This document shows, piece after piece, positions 40,154 to 48,728 of a DNA stretch of 64,000 nt. The stretch's first letter is position 1; every line of letters begins with the position of its first letter. The stretch lies in the NCBI RefSeq assembly GCF_900230215.1, contig NZ_LT907982.1, positions 4,139,568 through 4,203,567 of the forward strand, written 5' to 3'. The notes under the pieces were generated by a model. That model saw only the letters and a list, made by a program, of their open reading frames with translations, was not told the DNA's origin and did not search any database. The DNA comes from Jatrophihabitans sp. GAS493 (GTDB lineage: Bacteria > Actinomycetota > Actinomycetes > Mycobacteriales > Jatrophihabitantaceae). A program made the translations under genes and the position numbers.

Positions 40154-42043
40154 CTAGGCGACGGCCGGTTTGTTGCGGCGAGTCGCGTCGGCCGGCAGGT
40201 GCCGCACGGCCGTACGACGGCGGTGGATCGAGTTCGCCGGCAGGTCCTGCTGATATGGCGCGGGCCGGCCGAAGTAGTAGCCCTGCGCATGCGAGCAGCC
40301 GAGTTCGGCCAGCACCTGCGCCTGCCGGGCTGTCTCCACCCCTTCGGCGACGATCTTGAGGTTCAGCGCGATCGCCATAGACACGATCGCCCGGAGCACG
40401 GGAACGTCTCCCCCGCTCTCGGGAATGGCGGCGACGAAAGACTGGTCGATCTTCAGCACGTTGGCGGGCAGGTTCTCCAACCGGTTCAGCGAGGAGTAGC
40501 CGGTCCCGAAGTCGTCGATCGCGATCCGCACACCCAGTTCCCGCAGGTTGCGGAGCACAGCGAGGACGCGCTGATGGTCGGCATCGAAGGTCGACTCGGT
40601 CACCTCGATGATCAGCAACGACGGTTCCAGCCCGGTTTCGGCCAGCACCGTGGCGACGTTCGCGGCGTAGTCAGGGTTGGTCAGCTCGTGCCCGGAAGCG
40701 TTGACCGAGATGCTGCGAGATCTCCCGGTCTGCTGGTTGTGGCCGACCGTCTGTTCGCAGGCCGCGCGCAGGATCCAGGCGCCGATCGCGTGAATCGCAC
40801 CGACGCTCTCGGCGAGCGGGATGAAGTCCAGCGGCGAGACCATGCCGCGGGTCGGGTGATTCCACCGGATGAGGGCCTCGTCGCCGGTGACCTCGCCGAT
40901 GCTCAGATCGAGGATCGGCTGGAAATACACCTCGAACTCGCCGTCCGCCAGAGCCCGATAGAACTCAGTCGACGTCGATCCGTCGTCGGTCACGCCGTAC
41001 TGGCAGGTCTGACCACCACCTCCGCTCTTGGAGTTGTAGAGCGCCACGTCGGCCCGGCCGAGCAGCATCGACTGCGAGTCGTCGGCGCGGAGTTCGGCGA
41101 CGCCGGCCGAGAACGACGTCTCGTGACGCACCAGTGCCCGCAACTCGTCGGCGACTGCAGCGGCCCGATTGGCCGTGAATCCCGGCAGGATCAGGGCGAA
41201 CTCGTCGCCGCCTTGACGGCACATGGTCAGGCCCGGGGCGAGGTTGCGCCCCCAGATCTGCGCGATGGCGGCCAGCAGTCGGTCACCCTCCCCGTGCCCG
41301 GAGAGGTCGTTGACCGACTTGAAGTCGTCAAGGTCGATGACCACCACCGCGAGCGACTGGTCGTCCCGCTGAGCGTCTGCGATCGCCCGCCCCAGGTGGA
41401 GGTCGAAGCCTCTGCGGTTGTAGAGCCCCGTGAGGGCATCCCGGTCAGCCGCGGCGGCGGCGCGAGTCAGCCACGCTACGGCGACTGCGACGAAGACGAG
41501 GATCGCCTGCAAGTAGGCGATCTCGCCTTCGTAGAGCCCGCAGAACTGTGCGGCGATATACATGCAGATCTCAGCCGCGATGACGTGAATGGCCGCCGAC
41601 ACCAGATCGAAGTAATAGGCACATCCCACGGTGATGGCCAGGAACATCATCCCGTCATCCACCGCGGCCGGCGGGTAGTCACTGATCAGGCTGACGGCGA
41701 TGGTCATCAACAGAGTGCCGGCGGCCAGGATCAGATGAAGCGTTCGATGGGGAACCAGGTGACCGATCAGCACGGTCAGCGTGCCGCCGCTAACGGCCAG
41801 CGCCGCGATCAAGCTCAGCAGCGCAGCGTGCTTCAGCGAGACCGGGGCGGTGGCCAGCACCACGAAACCGATCAGGCCGGCTAGGACATAGGAGCCGCCG
41901 GTGGTCAGGGCGAAGGTGCGACGAGAGGCGACGGCCGGCTTGCGGCGGGCCAGAGCCCACAGGTCGCGGGCCCGGGCGCGAGGCGTCGAGTCGGCGCGGC
42001 GAATAGCCACATCCGTCATCTGCGCTCGCAGGTCAGTACTCAC
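40154..42043 (-). CDS. Membrane-anchored GGDEF-EAL protein (c-di-GMP turnover)
   Basis: A 629-residue protein. A basic N-terminus precedes about seven to eight hydrophobic helices (residues ~35-210). Then comes a GGDEF domain with intact GGDEF in MCRQGGDEFALIL, and an EAL domain with intact EALIRW, plus DDFGTGYSS and a terminal HAQGYYFGRP. No RxxD inhibitory site precedes GGDEF. Both cyclase and phosphodiesterase activity are therefore possible; many tandem proteins use one. GTG 42043 is chosen for GGAG 6 nt upstream. It is convergent with the amidase across 18 nt. Confidence 0.9.
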   Translation of the reverse strand: MSTDLRAQMTDVAIRRADSTPRARARDLWALARRKPAVASRRTFALTTGGSYVLAGLIGFVVLATAPVSLKHAALLSLIAALAVSGGTLTVLIGHLVPHRTLHLILAAGTLLMTIAVSLISDYPPAAVDDGMMFLAITVGCAYYFDLVSAAIHVIAAEICMYIAAQFCGLYEGEIAYLQAILVFVAVAVAWLTRAAAAADRDALTGLYNRRGFDLHLGRAIADAQRDDQSLAVVVIDLDDFKSVNDLSGHGEGDRLLAAIAQIWGRNLAPGLTMCRQGGDEFALILPGFTANRAAAVADELRALVRHETSFSAGVAELRADDSQSMLLGRADVALYNSKSGGGGQTCQYGVTDDGSTSTEFYRALADGEFEVYFQPILDLSIGEVTGDEALIRWNHPTRGMVSPLDFIPLAESVGAIHAIGAWILRAACEQTVGHNQQTGRSRSISVNASGHELTNPDYAANVATVLAETGLEPSLLIIEVTESTFDADHQRVLAVLRNLRELGVRIAIDDFGTGYSSLNRLENLPANVLKIDQSFVAAIPESGGDVPVLRAIVSMAIALNLKIVAEGVETARQAQVLAELGCSHAQGYYFGRPAPYQQDLPANSIHRRRTAVRHLPADATRRNKPAVA

Positions 42044-42245
42044 CGGACACTCCGTGTCTAAACGCTGGCTGTTCATCCGCAACAGCCTGGAACAGCAGTT
42101 TCCCTCACAAAGCGCCTCGCCGCACGCTGGAGCATTCAATGACCGGGCGGTCGCAGGCCTGGGCGTTCAGGCGACGGGGCAGGCCAGGCCGATGAGGATC
42201 GGCGGAGAATCGGGCACGGGCAAGCAACGGAGCCCGGAAATGACG

Positions 42246-42270
42246 AGAGGCCCCGCGCTGCGAGGCCTCT
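42246..42270 (-). terminator. Hairpin downstream of tRNA-Asn
   Basis: AGAGGCC (42246-42252) pairs exactly with GGCCTCT (42264-42270) across 11 nt. On the minus strand it begins 3 nt after the tRNA 3' end and is followed by CGTCATTT, a weak T-rich tail. It likely ends the tRNA transcript. Confidence 0.55.
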
Positions 42271-42272
42271 AG

Positions 42273-42345
42273 CTCCCCCACCTGGACTCGAACCAGGAAC
42301 ATTCCGATTAACAGTCGAACGCTCTGCCAATTGAGCTATAGGGGA
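42273..42345 (-). tRNA. tRNA-Asn (anticodon GTT)
   Basis: A 73-nt cloverleaf on the minus strand. The acceptor stem TCCCCTA pairs with TGGGGGA, the D arm has TAGCTCAATTGGCAGAGC, the anticodon loop CTGTTAA carries GTT, and the T arm is CCTGG-TTCGAGT-CCAGG. The discriminator is G; CCA is not encoded. Confidence 0.95.
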
Positions 42346-42514
42346 TCAAAACATCGCCGTCCATATTACTACTGGCTGTAAGAAGGCAACCGTTGAAGGA
42401 TAGCCCATCCACGGAGGTCCGCGCGCCAGGGTTACGCTTGGGTGAACGGAGCAACCAGCGCCACGGGTGTCGAGGATCGACACCACGGACTTCTAGCTGA
42501 CGGAGAACCACCAG

Positions 42515-42769
42515 ATGAGGCTTTCGCTTCTTGTCGGCGTCGCTATCGGATACATCCTCGGGGCCCGGGCCGGCCGGGAACGCTACGAGCAGATCGCCCG
42601 GGTCGGGCGCAAGGTCCGGGGCAGCCAGACCGTGCAGTCAACCGCCGGCGTGCTGCACGCCCAGGTCGACGGCCTACGCAGCAAGGCAGTCGGACGGGTG
42701 ACGGAGAAGCTGAACTCGGCACCGACATCACAGCCGGCCGGCGTCTCCACCAACGGCTACCACCCCTGA
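42515..42769 (+). CDS. Small YtxH-like membrane protein
   Basis: An 84-residue protein starting MRLSLLVGVAIGYILGARAG, one hydrophobic helix with the Gly-rich GYILGARAGRERYEQI motif of YtxH-like proteins. A basic helical segment and a short Ser/Pro tail follow. It is probably anchored in the membrane with the rest in the cytoplasm; function is unknown. The upstream 169 nt after tRNA-Asn hold its presumed promoter and nothing else recognised. Confidence 0.8.
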   Translation: MRLSLLVGVAIGYILGARAGRERYEQIARVGRKVRGSQTVQSTAGVLHAQVDGLRSKAVGRVTEKLNSAPTSQPAGVSTNGYHP

Positions 42770-42830
42770 CCGGCGGGCGCCCAGGCATAATCCGACGGCG
42801 TCGAGGCACAATCCGACGGGGGTCGAGGAC

Positions 42831-43355
42831 CTACTCCGACGGCGTCCAGGCCGCCCGCAGGCGCTCCAACCGCAGCGTGACCGCCTCCCGCAGCGGCGGG
42901 TTGTCGGTGGCCCCACCCTCCAGCCGGGCCCACCAGCTGAGACCGTCCTGGCCGGGCACTCGCCGCCCGACGAACCGCACCGACCCGTCTTCCACGGATG
43001 CCGTCTCGGAGTAGACGACGCTCGCCTCGACGCGCTGCCGCACCTTCTCCGGCAGATCCTTGGGCTCAGCCAGCGTCAGGCTCACCGGCGGCCGATCGAC
43101 GAGTAGCAGGTCATCCACCAGCTCAGCCTCGGTGACGATGAGCCGCGAATCGCGCCACACCGCCTTGCTGACCAGATGCCAGCCGATCAGTCGTGGGCCG
43201 TCCGGCTCCGGCCACCAGAGACCGCGCGGCGTGGCGACGACCGCGGTCGGCTCCTCAACCCCCACGACGGGCGCCCAGGACACCACCCGTTCGTCCTTCT
43301 CCAGTCGCGCCAGCATCTCCGCCGGGGGCCGGGGGCGGCGCGACAGCAGGGCCAC
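42831..43355 (-). CDS. Conserved hypothetical protein downstream of dnaG
   Basis: A 174-residue soluble protein. It contains MLARLEKDERVVSWAPV, ATPRGLWWPEPDGPRLIGWH and RRVPGQDGLSWWARLEGGA, with Trp-rich beta strands. It is a family often seen beside dnaG in actinobacteria, with no assigned function. GTG 43355 shares one nucleotide with the dnaG stop, so translation is coupled to the primase. Confidence 0.78.
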   Translation of the reverse strand: MALLSRRPRPPAEMLARLEKDERVVSWAPVVGVEEPTAVVATPRGLWWPEPDGPRLIGWHLVSKAVWRDSRLIVTEAELVDDLLLVDRPPVSLTLAEPKDLPEKVRQRVEASVVYSETASVEDGSVRFVGRRVPGQDGLSWWARLEGGATDNPPLREAVTLRLERLRAAWTPSE

Positions 43356-45310
43356 TACTCGTCCCCGATCGCGCGCTCACGCATGGCCCGCCGCTGGCTC
43401 TCCAGCGAGATCAGCTCACCGAAGAGCCGGGTGTGCTCCTCGGCCGCGTCGACCGGGTTGATGCGCTGCAGCTTGGACTTCAACGCGGCCACCCGCCGGG
43501 AGATCGCCATCTCCTGCAGCCGGGCCATCACCGCGGCCGCGTAACGCTCCTGCGAGTCCCTGCCGGAGTGCAGCGGCTCCACGGCCAGCGCGTGCACGAT
43601 GGTGCGAGCCCGATCATCCGGCAGCCCGGATTCGATGACCCCAGCCCAGCCCGGGCCACTCACCGCCTCCGCGGTGCCCCCGGAGGCGGCAATCGCGCTG
43701 CGCAGCTGCCGGTGTGCCAGCACCATGAAGGCGTCCTCGGGCAGCGAGTCGAAGGTCGGGCCGGCGACGCCGGGCAGCTGCAGCGCGACCTTCAGAACCT
43801 CCCGCTCGACGAAGGCGACCTGCTCATCGACGACCGGTTCGGCCGAACGTTGCTGCGTCTGCACCGCCGCCGGGGACTGCGCCGGCTGGCCGGAGCCACC
43901 GCGGTCTCGTCGCGGCTCCGCACCGCGCCCACCCGGCCCGGCGTTGCTCTGACCGCCGGAACCAGCCGACATGCGCCGGCGCACGTCCTCCCGCACCCGG
44001 GTCAGCACCCGATCCGGGTCATCGACGCCGATCATCCGGGCCAGGCTCTGCGAGTACTCCACCCGCAGCCCGGTGTCCTTGATCTGGGCGACCAGCGGCA
44101 CGCCGAGGTCGAGCGCCCGCGAGCGCCCCTCAGCGGTGTCCAGATCGAACCGGGAGACGGTCTGGCGCAGCACGAACTCGACCAGCGGCACCCGCCGGGC
44201 TACCAGGTCGCGCACCGCCGCGTCACCAGCGGATTGACGCAGTTCGCACGGGTCCTTGCCGTTCGGCTCGACCGCGATGAAGGTCTGACTCATGAACTTC
44301 TGATCATCGGAGAAGGCCCGCTCGGCCGCCTTCTGCCCGGCCGCGTCGCCGTCGAAGGTGAAGATGACCTCACCGGTGTAAGCGTCGGAGTCCATCAGCA
44401 GGCGGCGCAGCACCCCGATGTGCTCACTGCCGAAGGCGGTGCCGCAGGTGGCGACCGCGGTCTGTACCCCGGCCAGGTGACAGGCCATCACGTCGGTATA
44501 CCCCTCGACGATGACGGCCCGGTGCTGGCGGGCGATCTCCTTGCGGGCCAGATCCATCCCGTAGAGGAGCTGGCTCTTCTTGTAGATCGGCGTCTCGGGG
44601 CTGTTGACGTACTTCGCCTCGATCTTGTCGTCGTCGAAGAGGCGGCGGGCCCCGAAGCCCACGACGCTGCCACCGACGTCCCGGATCGGCCAGAGCAGCC
44701 GGCGATGGAAACGGTCGATGAGCGAGCCGCGCTGCGACTCCCGGGCCAGGCCGCCGGCGGTGAGTTCGGCTGAGGTGAAGCCCTGGGCCTGCAGGTGCTT
44801 GGTCAGCGAGTCCCAGCCACCGGGGGCGAACCCGCAGCCGTAGGTGCTGGCGGCGGCGTCATCGAAGCCACGCTCGGCCAGGAAGGCCCGGGCCGGCGCC
44901 GCCTCCGGGGTGCGCAGCTGCTCGGCGTAGAACTTGGCGGCGGCGGCATGCGCCTCGATGAGCCGGGTGTGCTGACCGCGTGAGGGCTTGCCACCGGTGC
45001 TCCCCTCGAGGTAGCGAAGCTGAATGCCGGCCCGGGCCGCGAGCTGTTCGACCGACTCGCTGAAGCTGAGGTGCTCGATGCGCTCGACGAACCGGATCAC
45101 ATCGCCGCCGGCCCCACAGCCGAAACAGTGGAAGAGGCCGCGAGCCGGTGACACCGACAACGAAGGAGACTTCTCGTCGTGGAAGGGGCAGATGCCCTTG
45201 AGGTTGCCGCCGCCGGCGTTGCGCAGCTGGACGTGCTCGCCGATGATCTCGTCGATGGGCGTCTTCGCGCGAACCTCGGCGATGTCTTCGTCTCTGATTC
45301 GGCCCGCCAC
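43355..45310 (-). CDS. dnaG: DNA primase DnaG
   Basis: A 651-residue primase that makes RNA primers at the replication fork. The zinc-binding domain is at ~38-66 (CPFHDEKSPSLSVSP, LFHCFGCGAGGD). The RNA-polymerase core with TOPRIM (AVIVEGYTDVMACHLAG, FTFDGDAAGQKAAERAF) follows. A Gly/Arg/Gln-rich linker (~430-480) leads to the C-terminal DnaB-interaction domain. The start GTG 45310 reads VAGRIRDEDIAEVRAKT, the usual family beginning. Confidence 0.97.
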   Translation of the reverse strand: MAGRIRDEDIAEVRAKTPIDEIIGEHVQLRNAGGGNLKGICPFHDEKSPSLSVSPARGLFHCFGCGAGGDVIRFVERIEHLSFSESVEQLAARAGIQLRYLEGSTGGKPSRGQHTRLIEAHAAAAKFYAEQLRTPEAAPARAFLAERGFDDAAASTYGCGFAPGGWDSLTKHLQAQGFTSAELTAGGLARESQRGSLIDRFHRRLLWPIRDVGGSVVGFGARRLFDDDKIEAKYVNSPETPIYKKSQLLYGMDLARKEIARQHRAVIVEGYTDVMACHLAGVQTAVATCGTAFGSEHIGVLRRLLMDSDAYTGEVIFTFDGDAAGQKAAERAFSDDQKFMSQTFIAVEPNGKDPCELRQSAGDAAVRDLVARRVPLVEFVLRQTVSRFDLDTAEGRSRALDLGVPLVAQIKDTGLRVEYSQSLARMIGVDDPDRVLTRVREDVRRRMSAGSGGQSNAGPGGRGAEPRRDRGGSGQPAQSPAAVQTQQRSAEPVVDEQVAFVEREVLKVALQLPGVAGPTFDSLPEDAFMVLAHRQLRSAIAASGGTAEAVSGPGWAGVIESGLPDDRARTIVHALAVEPLHSGRDSQERYAAAVMARLQEMAISRRVAALKSKLQRINPVDAAEEHTRLFGELISLESQRRAMRERAIGDE

Positions 45311-45372
45311 CGGTCCATCTTATGCGCGCGGCAGGGGCCGCTCAGCCGCGGCTGAACCCGCTGCCGCGGCGC

Positions 45373-46245
45373 CTACCCGCGGCTGAAAACGCCCGGAGCG
45401 AACGCCCCGGCTCCCAGTAGCTGTCGCTGCAGCGGCTTCACCGCGTTGATCAGGTGCAGCGTCCTCTCCGGCCCGAGCTGCTCCCACGGAGCCAGGTCCA
45501 GCTCGTTGGTCTTCGCCTCGATCTCCAGCCGCAGCAGGCCGCCCGCCTCGGTGAGGGACCCGTCGGCGGTGAGCAGCCCCGCCGCCTGCAGGTCGGCGAC
45601 GCAGTTGGACCACTCCTCATCCGACCAGCCCCGGGTGGCCTTCGCCGCCTCTTCGGTGAAGCCGAAGCCGGTAGCGGTGTGCGTCACGAGGGCCTCGATC
45701 CCGGTGAGGCCGCTGGCGACCAGCGCCGCGATGTGCCCGTCGCCGCGGTACTCGCGCAGCAGGGTTATGCCGTGCCAGAGCTGCAGCAGCGGCGACTGCG
45801 GCCAGTCGAGATCGGCGTGGGCGGCATAGAGCGGGCGCCCGGCCACCTCGCAGGCGGTGGTCGCCTCGCGGACCAGCTCAGCCGTCTCGGCCACCACGTC
45901 GGCGTCGGCCAGCTCGCCGAGCAGCCGCTGCAGCCCGCGGTCGACGGCGACCAGGCGACCCTCGATCACCTGCTCGGGCGTGGTGAGCGTCCAGACGCGG
46001 GGCATCAGGTGCCCGATCAGGCTCGGGCTGAAGTTGTAGAAGGTGGCGGCGACCGTACCCGGACCGACCGCTCCCATCGGCGCCGAGCGACCGGCGAAGT
46101 AGACCATCCGCCCCGGCTTCAGCCCGAGCACGGCCAGCTCCTCCTGCAGCTCCGGGGCGAAGTAGATGAAGGCGTGCAGCGGCTCCAGGCGGCTGTGCGC
46201 GCGGGCGGCCAGGGTGGTGAGTTCAGCGAGGTCGTCGTCAGCCAT
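45373..46245 (-). CDS. SCO6745-family protein
   Basis: A 290-residue actinobacterial SCO6745-type protein. Landmarks are YFAPELQEELAVLGLKPGRMVYFAGRSAPM cut into YFAPEL, GLKPGRMVYFAGRSAPMG and VAATFYNFSPSLIGH, then a winged-helix-like C-terminal part (GWSDEEWSNCVADLQAAGLL). Function is unproven. It lies 62 nt upstream of dnaG on the same strand and is divergent from the second arylsulfatase. Confidence 0.85.
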   Translation of the reverse strand: MADDDLAELTTLAARAHSRLEPLHAFIYFAPELQEELAVLGLKPGRMVYFAGRSAPMGAVGPGTVAATFYNFSPSLIGHLMPRVWTLTTPEQVIEGRLVAVDRGLQRLLGELADADVVAETAELVREATTACEVAGRPLYAAHADLDWPQSPLLQLWHGITLLREYRGDGHIAALVASGLTGIEALVTHTATGFGFTEEAAKATRGWSDEEWSNCVADLQAAGLLTADGSLTEAGGLLRLEIEAKTNELDLAPWEQLGPERTLHLINAVKPLQRQLLGAGAFAPGVFSRG

Positions 46246-46258
46246 CCGCCCACCCTAG

Positions 46259-46293
46259 CCCGGTGTCTCACCCGCTTCGGGTGAGACACCGGG
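46259..46293. repeat. Perfect 16-bp-arm palindrome in a divergent promoter region
   Basis: CCCGGTGTCTCACCCG (46259-46274), loop CTT, then CGGGTGAGACACCGGG (46278-46293). There are no mismatches. It lies 13 nt from the start of the SCO6745-family gene and 69 nt before the arylsulfatase start, so it is in front of both genes rather than behind one. It has no T-run. A protein-binding site or a hairpin in a 5' leader is possible; no second copy was noticed in the window. Confidence 0.65.
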
Positions 46294-46361
46294 AGTCCGT
46301 GCCAAGCAGAGTTGTCGACTAGGTGGGCTCATCCTGGAGTCCAGGTGGTTCGGAGGTCGTA

Positions 46362-48722
46362 GTGAGCGATGTACAGCGTCAAGTTCTGCCGATAGCTGAT
46401 GCCAAGCACATCGGGTTGACGACGTACGTCACAACCGACCCGGATACGTCCTACCCTCCGATCGCGCCGCTGCGACCTCCGACCGGCGCCCCCAACGTGC
46501 TTGTGGTGCTGTTGGACGACGTGGGGTTCGGTGCCGCGAGCGCCTTCGGTGGTCCCTGCGAGACGCCGACGGCCGACCGGCTGGCGGCCGAAGGCCTGAA
46601 GTACAACCGCTTTCACACCACGGCACTCTGCTCGCCGACCCGAGCCGCTCTGCTCTCGGGGCGAAATCATCACTCGGTGGGGATGGGTGCGATCACCGAG
46701 ATGGCCACCTCCGCCCCGGGCTACAACTCGCTGCGCCCGAACACCTGCGCGCCGCTGGCCGAGATGCTGAGGCTCAACGGGTATTCGACGGCACAGTTTG
46801 GCAAGTGCCACGAAGTGCCCGTCTTCGAGTCCAGTCCGATCGGTCCCTTCGACCACTGGCCACACCCCGGCGGTGGCTTCGAGTACTTCTACGGGTTCAT
46901 CGGCGGCGAGAACAACCAGTGGTATCCGGCGCTCTACGAGCAGACCACGCCGGTCGAGCCCTGGGGCGGTCCGGAGGACGGCTACCACCTGATGGACGAC
47001 CTAGCCGACAAGACCATCGGCTGGATGCGGCAGCAGAAGTCGATGGCTCCCGACCGTCCGTTCTTCGCCTACCTCGCCCCGGGCGCCACCCACGCCCCTC
47101 ACCACGTGCCGCAGGATTGGATCGAGAAATACAAGGGAAAGTTCGACCAGGGTTGGGACGCGGTGCGCGAGGCGACCTTTGCCCGGCAGAAGGAACTCGG
47201 CGTCATCCCGGCCGACGCTGAGCTGACGGCCCGCCCCGAGGAGATCCCGGCGTGGGAGGAGATGGACGAGGCACTACGGCCCGTGCTGGCTCGTCAGATG
47301 GAGGTCTACGCCGCTTTTCTCTCCTACGCCGACCACCACGTGGGTCGCGTCGTCGACGCGCTGGCTGACATGGGACTGCTCGAAGACACCTTGATCTACT
47401 ACATCATCGGCGACAACGGCGCCTCGGGCGAGGGCACCGTCCTCGGCACCACCAATGAACTGATGGTCTCCGAAGCCCCCGATCTGGCGACACCGGAGTG
47501 GCTCATCGAGCACATCGACGACCTCGGCACGCCACGGGCCTACAACCACTACGCAGTGGGGTGGGCCCACGCGATGGACACGCCCTTCCAGTGGACGAAG
47601 CAGATCGCCTCGCATTGGGGTGGCACCCGCAACGGCACGATCGTGCACTGGCCGTCTCGCATTGCGGCCAAGGGTGAAGTTCGCAGCCAGTTCCACCACG
47701 TGGTGGACTTTGCCCCGACCATCATGGAGGCCGCGAACCTGCCGTTCCCGACGAGTGTGAACGGCATCGCCCAGGAGCCGTTCCACGGGGTCTCGATGGC
47801 CTACTCCTTCGACGACCCGTCAGCGCCGGAGCGCCGCGAGACGCAGTACTTCGAGATGATGTGCAACCGCGGGATTTACCACAAGGGATGGACGGCCGTG
47901 ACCAAGCACGCTGTCCCGTGGGTCTTCAGCGGTCGAAGCGAAGATGTCGAGGCCGACGTGTGGGAGCTGTACAACACCAACGTCGACTGGACCCAGGCCA
48001 ACGATCTGGCCGACGAGATGCCCGAGAAACTCGCCGAGTTGCAGCGGCTCTTCCTGATCGAAGCGACGAAGTACAACGTGCTGCCGCTGGAGCCACGCTT
48101 CGCCGAACGCTTCAACCCTGACCTAGCTGGACGCCCTAACCCCGTCGCCGGCAGCACTCAGTTGCTCTTCGGCGGTATGCATCGGCTGCAGGAGAACGTC
48201 GTCATCAACGTCAAGAACAAGACGCACTCCGTCACGGCCGAGGTGGAGATCCGCGACAGCGGTGCGCGGGGAGTGATCATCGCCCAGGGCGGCAGCACCG
48301 GGGGGTGGAGCCTCTACGTCCACGAAGGCAAACTGCGCTACGGGTACAACTTCGTCGGGGCCAAGCAGTACTACGTAGGTACCGACGACCCACTGCCGAC
48401 CGGCACCCATCAGGTGCGGATGGAGTTCGCCTACGACGGCGGCGGCATCGGCAAGGGCGGAACGGTCAGCCTCTTCCTGGACGGCGCCAAGGTCGGCGAA
48501 GGGCGGGTCGAACGGACCCACTGGGGGATCTTCTCGATGGATGAGACGACGGAGGTAGGTTCGGACGCCGGAACTCCCGTGGTGCCCGACTACGGGCCGA
48601 CCGGCAATGACTTCAACGGCCGCGTCGCCTGGGTTCAGATCGACATCGACGCGGCGGCCGCCGACCAGGACCACCTCATCAACCCAGAGGAGCGCTACCG
48701 AATCGCGGTCGCCAAGCAGTAG
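46362..48722 (+). CDS. Arylsulfatase (formylglycine-dependent), second copy
   Basis: A 786-residue type I sulfatase. Motifs are VLLDDVGFGAASAFGG, the formylglycine signature in TTALCSPTRAALLSGRNHHS, AQFGKCHEVP where the first copy has GKWHL, IIGDNGASGEG and a beta-rich C-terminal domain. GTG 46362 has GGAGG 5 nt upstream, preferred over GTG 46323. No signal peptide is seen. The paralogue at 2151-4505 is alignable throughout but diverged, so an old duplication or separate acquisition. The GKCHE variation changes a Trp next to the active-site Lys and may shift substrate range. It is convergent with dgt across 6 nt. Confidence 0.93.
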   Translation: MSDVQRQVLPIADAKHIGLTTYVTTDPDTSYPPIAPLRPPTGAPNVLVVLLDDVGFGAASAFGGPCETPTADRLAAEGLKYNRFHTTALCSPTRAALLSGRNHHSVGMGAITEMATSAPGYNSLRPNTCAPLAEMLRLNGYSTAQFGKCHEVPVFESSPIGPFDHWPHPGGGFEYFYGFIGGENNQWYPALYEQTTPVEPWGGPEDGYHLMDDLADKTIGWMRQQKSMAPDRPFFAYLAPGATHAPHHVPQDWIEKYKGKFDQGWDAVREATFARQKELGVIPADAELTARPEEIPAWEEMDEALRPVLARQMEVYAAFLSYADHHVGRVVDALADMGLLEDTLIYYIIGDNGASGEGTVLGTTNELMVSEAPDLATPEWLIEHIDDLGTPRAYNHYAVGWAHAMDTPFQWTKQIASHWGGTRNGTIVHWPSRIAAKGEVRSQFHHVVDFAPTIMEAANLPFPTSVNGIAQEPFHGVSMAYSFDDPSAPERRETQYFEMMCNRGIYHKGWTAVTKHAVPWVFSGRSEDVEADVWELYNTNVDWTQANDLADEMPEKLAELQRLFLIEATKYNVLPLEPRFAERFNPDLAGRPNPVAGSTQLLFGGMHRLQENVVINVKNKTHSVTAEVEIRDSGARGVIIAQGGSTGGWSLYVHEGKLRYGYNFVGAKQYYVGTDDPLPTGTHQVRMEFAYDGGGIGKGGTVSLFLDGAKVGEGRVERTHWGIFSMDETTEVGSDAGTPVVPDYGPTGNDFNGRVAWVQIDIDAAAADQDHLINPEERYRIAVAKQ

Positions 48723-48728
48723 CCGCAA

